A stretch of DNA of 10,115 nucleotides from Gemmatimonadota bacterium (GTDB lineage Bacteria; Gemmatimonadota; Gemmatimonadetes; Longimicrobiales; Gaopeijiaceae), in NCBI GenBank assembly GCA_003695865.1, contig RFGQ01000424.1, positions 1 through 10,115 of the forward strand, in the 5' to 3' direction. Of this stretch, positions 6,851 to 10,115 are shown one piece after another. A model generated the notes under the pieces. That model was not told the DNA's origin. It saw only the letters and a list, made by a program, of their open reading frames with translations, and searched no databases. Positions within the stretch are counted from its first letter, which is position 1; each line of letters begins with the position of its first letter. The position numbers and the translations under genes are program-made.

Positions 6851-6856
6851 CTCCTT
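6851..6856 (-). promoter_or_regulatory. Ribosome binding site supporting a TTG start of the OmpR-type regulator
   Basis: AAGGAG on the minus strand lies 6 nt before the TTG at 6844, the strongest Shine-Dalgarno near this gene. A TTG start codon may keep expression low. Confidence 0.7.
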
Positions 6857-6977
6857 GTGCAGATGTGCCCGAAGGTCCCCGGGCGGGGCGCCGGCACGGG
6901 GGGCAGTGAGTGCGGCGCGGACCTTCGGCGTCACTCAGGCTAGACGCACCCGGGAAGCGCGCGCAAGCCGAGATCTG

Positions 6978-6991
6978 TTAAACTTTCTTAA
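6978..6991. promoter_or_regulatory. AT-rich direct repeat TTAA-N6-TTAA, candidate operator
   Basis: TTAA occurs at 6978-6981 and 6988-6991, a 10-bp period, within TTAAACTTTCTTAAGC. This is the most AT-rich spot in a GC-rich window and lies about 135 nt upstream of the regulator's start. OmpR/PhoB-family dimers bind direct repeats with 10-11 bp period, so this is a plausible binding site for the adjacent regulator. No sequence match to a known box is claimed. Confidence 0.4.
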
Positions 6992-7022
6992 GCGCAGTGC
7001 GAGGCGGCCGGGGTGAGCGAGT

Positions 7023-7053
7023 GGGGGCGGGCCCGAGGCCGGGCGCCGCCCCC
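7023..7053 (-). terminator. GC-rich hairpin downstream of the MCP gene, possible terminator
   Basis: An 8-bp perfect stem (GGGGGCGG 7023-7030 with CCGCCCCC 7046-7053) continues, after one bulged base, as a 4-bp inner stem (7031-7034 with 7041-7044) and a 6-nt loop. It begins about 100 nt past the MCP stop. No T-run follows on the minus strand, so it may be only a weak terminator or an mRNA 3'-end structure. Confidence 0.4.
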
Positions 7054-7154
7054 TGCTCTCTGTTCGACTCCGGCGGATCCGGAGCCTCGACGTGCCGCCG
7101 TGTCACGCTCCGCAAGGCCCCGCTCGGCCTCGCCTACGCTCACGGCCGGCGCGT

Positions 7155-9401
7155 TCAGAAGTCCGCGAGCAGATCGTCGTCGTCGTCGAAGGGGATCAGA
7201 TCCTCGACGCGCTTCCCGCTGCCGGGCCTGGCCTTGCCTCCACCGGCGTGGCCGTTGGCATGACCGTTGGCCCCCTTCGGCGCCGCCGCTCCGACCGCTG
7301 CGACTCCGGCCGCGACGGGAGACACACGGCGGCGCGGGCGAGCCGAGCGCGAGGTCTGGATCAGCCCCGCAGCTTCGGCCGACAGACGGAAGCTCTGGAC
7401 CAGCTCGCGCACCCGCGCGGCCTGGCTGGTGAGCTCCTCGGCGGCGCTCGCGCTCTCCTCCGCGCTGGCCGCGGTCGCCTGGGTCACGCCGTTCATCTGC
7501 TCCACGGCCGCGTTGATCTGGTCGACGCCCTGGGCCTGCTGCTCCGAGGCCGCCGCGATCTCGGCCATGACCTCGCGGGCACGCTGGGCTCCCTGATCGA
7601 TGCGCTCGAGGTGTTCGAGCACCTCGTTGTTCAGGCCGACGCCCTCCTCGGCGTTCTGCACGCTCTCCTCGATGAGCGCCGCCGTGTCTTTGGCGGCCTC
7701 GGCCGAGCGCATGGCCAGGTTGCGCACCTCTTCGGCCACCACCGCGAAGCCCTTGCCCGCGTCACCCGCGCGGGCCGCCTCGACGGCCGCGTTCAGCGCG
7801 AGCAGGTTCGTCTGGAAGGCGATCTCGTCGATCGTCTTCACGATGCGCGCCGTGGCGTCGGAGCTGGCCTTGATCTTCTCCATCGCGGCCGACAGCCGCT
7901 CCATGGACGAGCGACCGTCGGTGGTCGCCTCCTCGTTGGCCGAGGCGATCCCCTGCGCCTCGCGGGCGTTCGCGAGGTTCTGCTGGGTCATCGAGGCCAT
8001 CTCCTGCAGCGAGCTCGACACCTCCTCCAGGCTCGAGGCCTGCTCGCTCGAACCTTCGGCGAGCGACTGCGAGCCCGAGCTGATCTCCTCGGCCGCGGCC
8101 GCCACCTGTTCGCCGGCCGCCTGCACCTCGGTGAGCGCCCCGTCCAGGTTCTCGAGCGCCTGATTCAGGGCGGCCTTGATCTTGGCGTAGTCGCCCTGGT
8201 AGCTGCCCTCCATGCGGACCGACAGATCACGCTGGGCCATGCGCTCGAGCACCGACAGCGCCTCTTCGATCGGGGCCACCACCGCCTCGAGGATCGCGTT
8301 CACACCGTCGGCGATCTCGCGGTAGCTGCCCTCCAGGCGGCCCGCATCGGCCCGAGCGTCCAGCCGGCCGTCCCGGGCCGCCCGCGTGAGCTGGCCCAGC
8401 TCGTCGACCAGCCCCTGCAGCGAGTCGCGGATCCGCCACAGCACCGGCGCGATCTCGTCGTCCTCGTCCGACTGCTCGATCTGAACCGCAAGGTCGCCCC
8501 GCGAGAGCCGGTCGATCGCAGCGAGCACGTGTTCCTGCAGGTCGGCGGCGAATCGGTCCATGGCGCCGGCCAGGTCGCCGATCTCGTCGCGGCGGTGCAG
8601 GTGCAGGCGGTGGCTCAGGTGTCCGCGGCCCAGCTCGCGCGCCATGTCGACGACGCGGGCGAGCGGGTCGGCCACCGAGCGCGCGATCAGATAGGCCATC
8701 AGCCCGCCCAGGCCGAGCGCCAGCAACGCGAGCAGGATGGTGAGCAGCCGGGCCCGGGCGTAGCCGGCCTCGGCCTCGGCCGCTCGCAGTTCGAAGTCCC
8801 CGACCTCGTGCGCGATGATCTCGTCCACCGACGACACGAGGGCCGCGAGCGCGGGCAGGGTCTCGCTCTGCAGGGTGACCTGGGCCCCCATGGCCCCGCC
8901 CACCTGCTGCAGCATCTCGCTGATCTTCTCGAACGAGGCCGAATACGCGGCCCGCGCCTCACGAAGCGCGGCCATGCGCTCCTGTTCCGACCCGGTCAGC
9001 GTGCCCCGCGCGGCCGCCGCGTCGGTGTACGCCTGCAGCGAATCGATCAGCGCGCTCACCTCCTCCTTACGACGATCGATCACCGCCAGCTCGTCCTTCA
9101 CCTGGGTGGGATCGATCATGAAGAAGAGGTTCATCGCCGAGATGCCGTTGTCTCGGATCAGGTCCCCGAGCCGGGCGGCGAGCGCCATCTTGCGGGCGTT
9201 CTCCTCGCTCATGGTGCGCATGTCGCTCGCCATGGACGACATCTGTACCAGTCCCCAGCCGGCCATGAACACCGAGAGGGCCAGCACGACGCCGAATCCC
9301 GCGTTCAGGCGGGTGCGGATGCGGAGGTTGTCGAGGAAGTCGACGGCACGGCCGAGCAGGCCGGCACCGTTGCCGGATCCGGATGCGGGTGTGTGTGTCA
9401 T
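7155..9401 (-). CDS. Methyl-accepting chemotaxis protein with four-helix-bundle sensor and poly-HAMP array
   Basis: A 748-residue inner-membrane chemoreceptor. TM1 is about 36-54, the periplasmic domain about 55-217 (all helical, 4HB_MCP type), and TM2 about 219-240. HAMP1 (about 241-293) has the GHL and DEIGDL signature. Two to three further HAMP-like units follow (about 293-336, 337-378, 379-420), with repeated RGDL/RDGRL/QRDL and EGSY elements. The signalling domain spans about 421-672, with the conserved tip IDEIAFQTNLLALNAAVEAARAG (about 524-546). Methylation-type Glu pairs flank it (SSLEEVSS, SAEESAS). The tail (673-748) is flexible and Ala/Gly-rich and ends in IPFDDDDDLLADF, a possible docking site for CheR, CheB or CheD. 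The ATG at 9401 starts 3 nt after the cheW stop, with GAGG 8 nt upstream. The ligand cannot be told. It is likely read from the sigma-28-type promoter upstream of cheW. Confidence 0.95.
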   Translation of the reverse strand: MTHTPASGSGNGAGLLGRAVDFLDNLRIRTRLNAGFGVVLALSVFMAGWGLVQMSSMASDMRTMSEENARKMALAARLGDLIRDNGISAMNLFFMIDPTQVKDELAVIDRRKEEVSALIDSLQAYTDAAAARGTLTGSEQERMAALREARAAYSASFEKISEMLQQVGGAMGAQVTLQSETLPALAALVSSVDEIIAHEVGDFELRAAEAEAGYARARLLTILLALLALGLGGLMAYLIARSVADPLARVVDMARELGRGHLSHRLHLHRRDEIGDLAGAMDRFAADLQEHVLAAIDRLSRGDLAVQIEQSDEDDEIAPVLWRIRDSLQGLVDELGQLTRAARDGRLDARADAGRLEGSYREIADGVNAILEAVVAPIEEALSVLERMAQRDLSVRMEGSYQGDYAKIKAALNQALENLDGALTEVQAAGEQVAAAAEEISSGSQSLAEGSSEQASSLEEVSSSLQEMASMTQQNLANAREAQGIASANEEATTDGRSSMERLSAAMEKIKASSDATARIVKTIDEIAFQTNLLALNAAVEAARAGDAGKGFAVVAEEVRNLAMRSAEAAKDTAALIEESVQNAEEGVGLNNEVLEHLERIDQGAQRAREVMAEIAAASEQQAQGVDQINAAVEQMNGVTQATAASAEESASAAEELTSQAARVRELVQSFRLSAEAAGLIQTSRSARPRRRVSPVAAGVAAVGAAAPKGANGHANGHAGGGKARPGSGKRVEDLIPFDDDDDLLADF
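7182..7205 (-). other. EDLIPFDD motif in the MCP C-terminal tail
   Basis: Residues 733-740 of the MCP read E-D-L-I-P-F-D-D, followed by D-D-D-L-L-A-D-F at the C-terminus. The aspartate run is encoded by a GAC repeat. A matching E-S-V-I-P-F-D-D occurs in the partial gene at 131-154, encoded on the same strand. Confidence 0.6.
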
Positions 9402-9404
9402 GCC

Positions 9405-9908
9405 TCAGTCCTCGTTCTGGCCCGCCGACATCTTCTCGATGTCGCCCTGCGAGAGCACGCGGTCGATGTCGAGCAGGATCGTCACACGATCCTCCGACTT
9501 GCCCATGCCCATGATGTAGTCGGTGTCGATCCCCGACCCGAAGGTGGGCGCGTCTTCGATGTTCTCCTGGATCAGGTCGACCACCTCCGAGACGCGATCG
9601 ACCACCAGGCCGAACACGAGCCCGCGCGCCTGGACCACGATGATGCAGGTCAGTTCGGTGGGCTCGATGGCCTCCATGCCGAACTTCAGGCGCAGGTCGA
9701 CGACGGGAATCACCTTCCCGCGGAGGTTCACCACGCCCATCACGTACTCCGGCGTGCGCGGCACGCGCGTGATGGGCATGAGGCCGATGATCTCGTGCAC
9801 CTTGAGGATTTCGATCCCGTACTCCTCGGAATCGAGGAAGAAGGTCAGGAACTTGGCGCTGGCCCCGGCCTGCAGGGCCGGCGCCGCCTCGGCGGCGGCG
9901 GTGCTCAT
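9405..9908 (-). CDS. cheW: CheW: receptor-kinase coupling protein
   Basis: A 167-residue single CheW domain that links the MCP to CheA in the chemoreceptor array. Family features seen: KFLTFFLDSEEYGIEILKVHEII at 19-41, ITRVPRTPEYVMGVVNLRGKVIPVVDLR, and the closing RVTILLDIDRVLS. About 18 Ala-rich residues precede the domain. The ATG at 9908 has GGAGGAG 6 nt upstream, an excellent site. It is the first gene of the right operon, followed by the MCP gene after 3 nt, so receptor and coupler are made together. The candidate sigma-28 promoter at 9994-10024 would give a leader of about 80 nt. Confidence 0.97.
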   Translation of the reverse strand: MSTAAAEAAPALQAGASAKFLTFFLDSEEYGIEILKVHEIIGLMPITRVPRTPEYVMGVVNLRGKVIPVVDLRLKFGMEAIEPTELTCIIVVQARGLVFGLVVDRVSEVVDLIQENIEDAPTFGSGIDTDYIMGMGKSEDRVTILLDIDRVLSQGDIEKMSAGQNED

Positions 9909-9993
9909 CGATGACTCCTCCGGGAATCGGGAAACGACCTGGCGGGGGTGGAGCGGCCGCCGTCCTTCGCCGGCAGGTCCACACCCACGGGAC

Positions 9994-10024
9994 TCAGTAT
10001 CGACGGCCGCCGGAGCGACTTGAG
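9994..10024 (-). promoter_or_regulatory. Candidate sigma-28 (FliA) promoter of the cheW-mcp operon
   Basis: On the minus strand CTCAAGTC, 14 nt, then CGATACTGA. The -35 TCAAGT and -10 GTCGATA are separated by 13 nt. It has the same 17 flanking bases and exact spacing as the candidate before cheR, while the spacer and surroundings differ. The start of transcription would be near 9990. Confidence 0.75.
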
Positions 10025-10115
10025 TGTCGGTCGCCGGAGCAGGACGGGCAGAGCCGCCACGGCGCCTGGGGCACGGCGCCGGGAGCGCCTGCCACCCAGC
10101 CTGTCCACCCCCACC

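Larger units (their letters stand above)
6845..7154. other. 310-nt non-coding spacer between the MCP gene and the OmpR-type regulator
   Basis: I see no credible gene here. It holds the 3' hairpin of the MCP gene (7023-7053), an AT-rich direct repeat (6978-6991), and a leader of roughly 100 nt before the TTG start. A weak sigma-70-like pair on the minus strand, TTGCGC (6961-6966) and TCTAGC (6939-6944) with a 16-nt spacer, could be the regulator promoter, but the match is poor. Confidence 0.6.

Noticed and set aside
7092..9914. A 940-codon open frame on the plus strand
   Set aside because: It is antisense to the MCP and cheW genes, which have clear family motifs. Its product is His/Arg/Leu-rich low complexity, the usual result of strong third-position GC bias.
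10060..10081. Hairpin formed by two GGCGCC copies near the right edge
   Set aside because: The 7-bp stem has no T-run and each arm is itself palindromic. It may be the end of an upstream gene's transcript, but nothing supports it.
9905..10114. A 69-codon minus-strand frame upstream of cheW
   Set aside because: It is Arg-rich with no domain, overlaps the cheW start and spans the promoter. There is no ribosome binding site support.

Overview
The window is high-GC DNA (about two thirds or more G+C by eye) and is almost entirely a chemotaxis gene region of a flagellated Gram-negative-type bacterium. The set CheR, CheD, CheY, CheX, CheB, CheW plus a transmembrane MCP is seen in several high-GC phyla (Gemmatimonadota and deltaproteobacterial or myxobacterial groups are my best guesses). 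No gene here fixes the taxonomy.

Layout. All chemotaxis genes lie on the minus strand and are read right to left. At the right end, cheW (9405-9908) and a poly-HAMP methyl-accepting chemotaxis protein gene (7155-9401) form a two-gene unit with a 3-nt gap. At the left end, cheR, cheD, cheY, cheX, cheB and the 5' part of an unrecognised gene (1-655) form a second tightly packed unit with ATGA overlaps. Each unit is preceded by a near-identical candidate sigma-28 (FliA) promoter, at 9994-10024 and 4057-4087. This suggests that both units belong to the late flagellar regulon.

Between the two units sits a non-chemotaxis pair: a soluble three-PAS histidine kinase on the plus strand (4250-6091) and, converging on it with a 24-nt gap, an OmpR-type winged-helix protein (6116-6844, minus) whose receiver domain has lost its phosphorylation residues. 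A 310-nt spacer upstream of the OmpR-type gene holds the only clearly AT-rich spot of the window, a TTAA direct repeat with 10-bp period. It also holds a GC-rich hairpin just past the MCP stop.

How it works together. The MCP should signal through CheW to a CheA that is not identifiable in this window. CheR methylates, CheB demethylates and CheD deamidates the receptor. CheY carries the output, and CheX (intact E/N catalytic motif) would dephosphorylate CheY-P. Points of interest are the twin sigma-28 promoters, the pseudo-receiver regulator, and a short motif (E-x-[L/V]-I-P-F-D-D) shared by the MCP tail and the partial gene. Also notable are a CheY C-terminal tail encoded exactly in the cheY/cheX overlap and the absence of a recognisable CheA Hpt domain in the gene occupying a cheA-like position.
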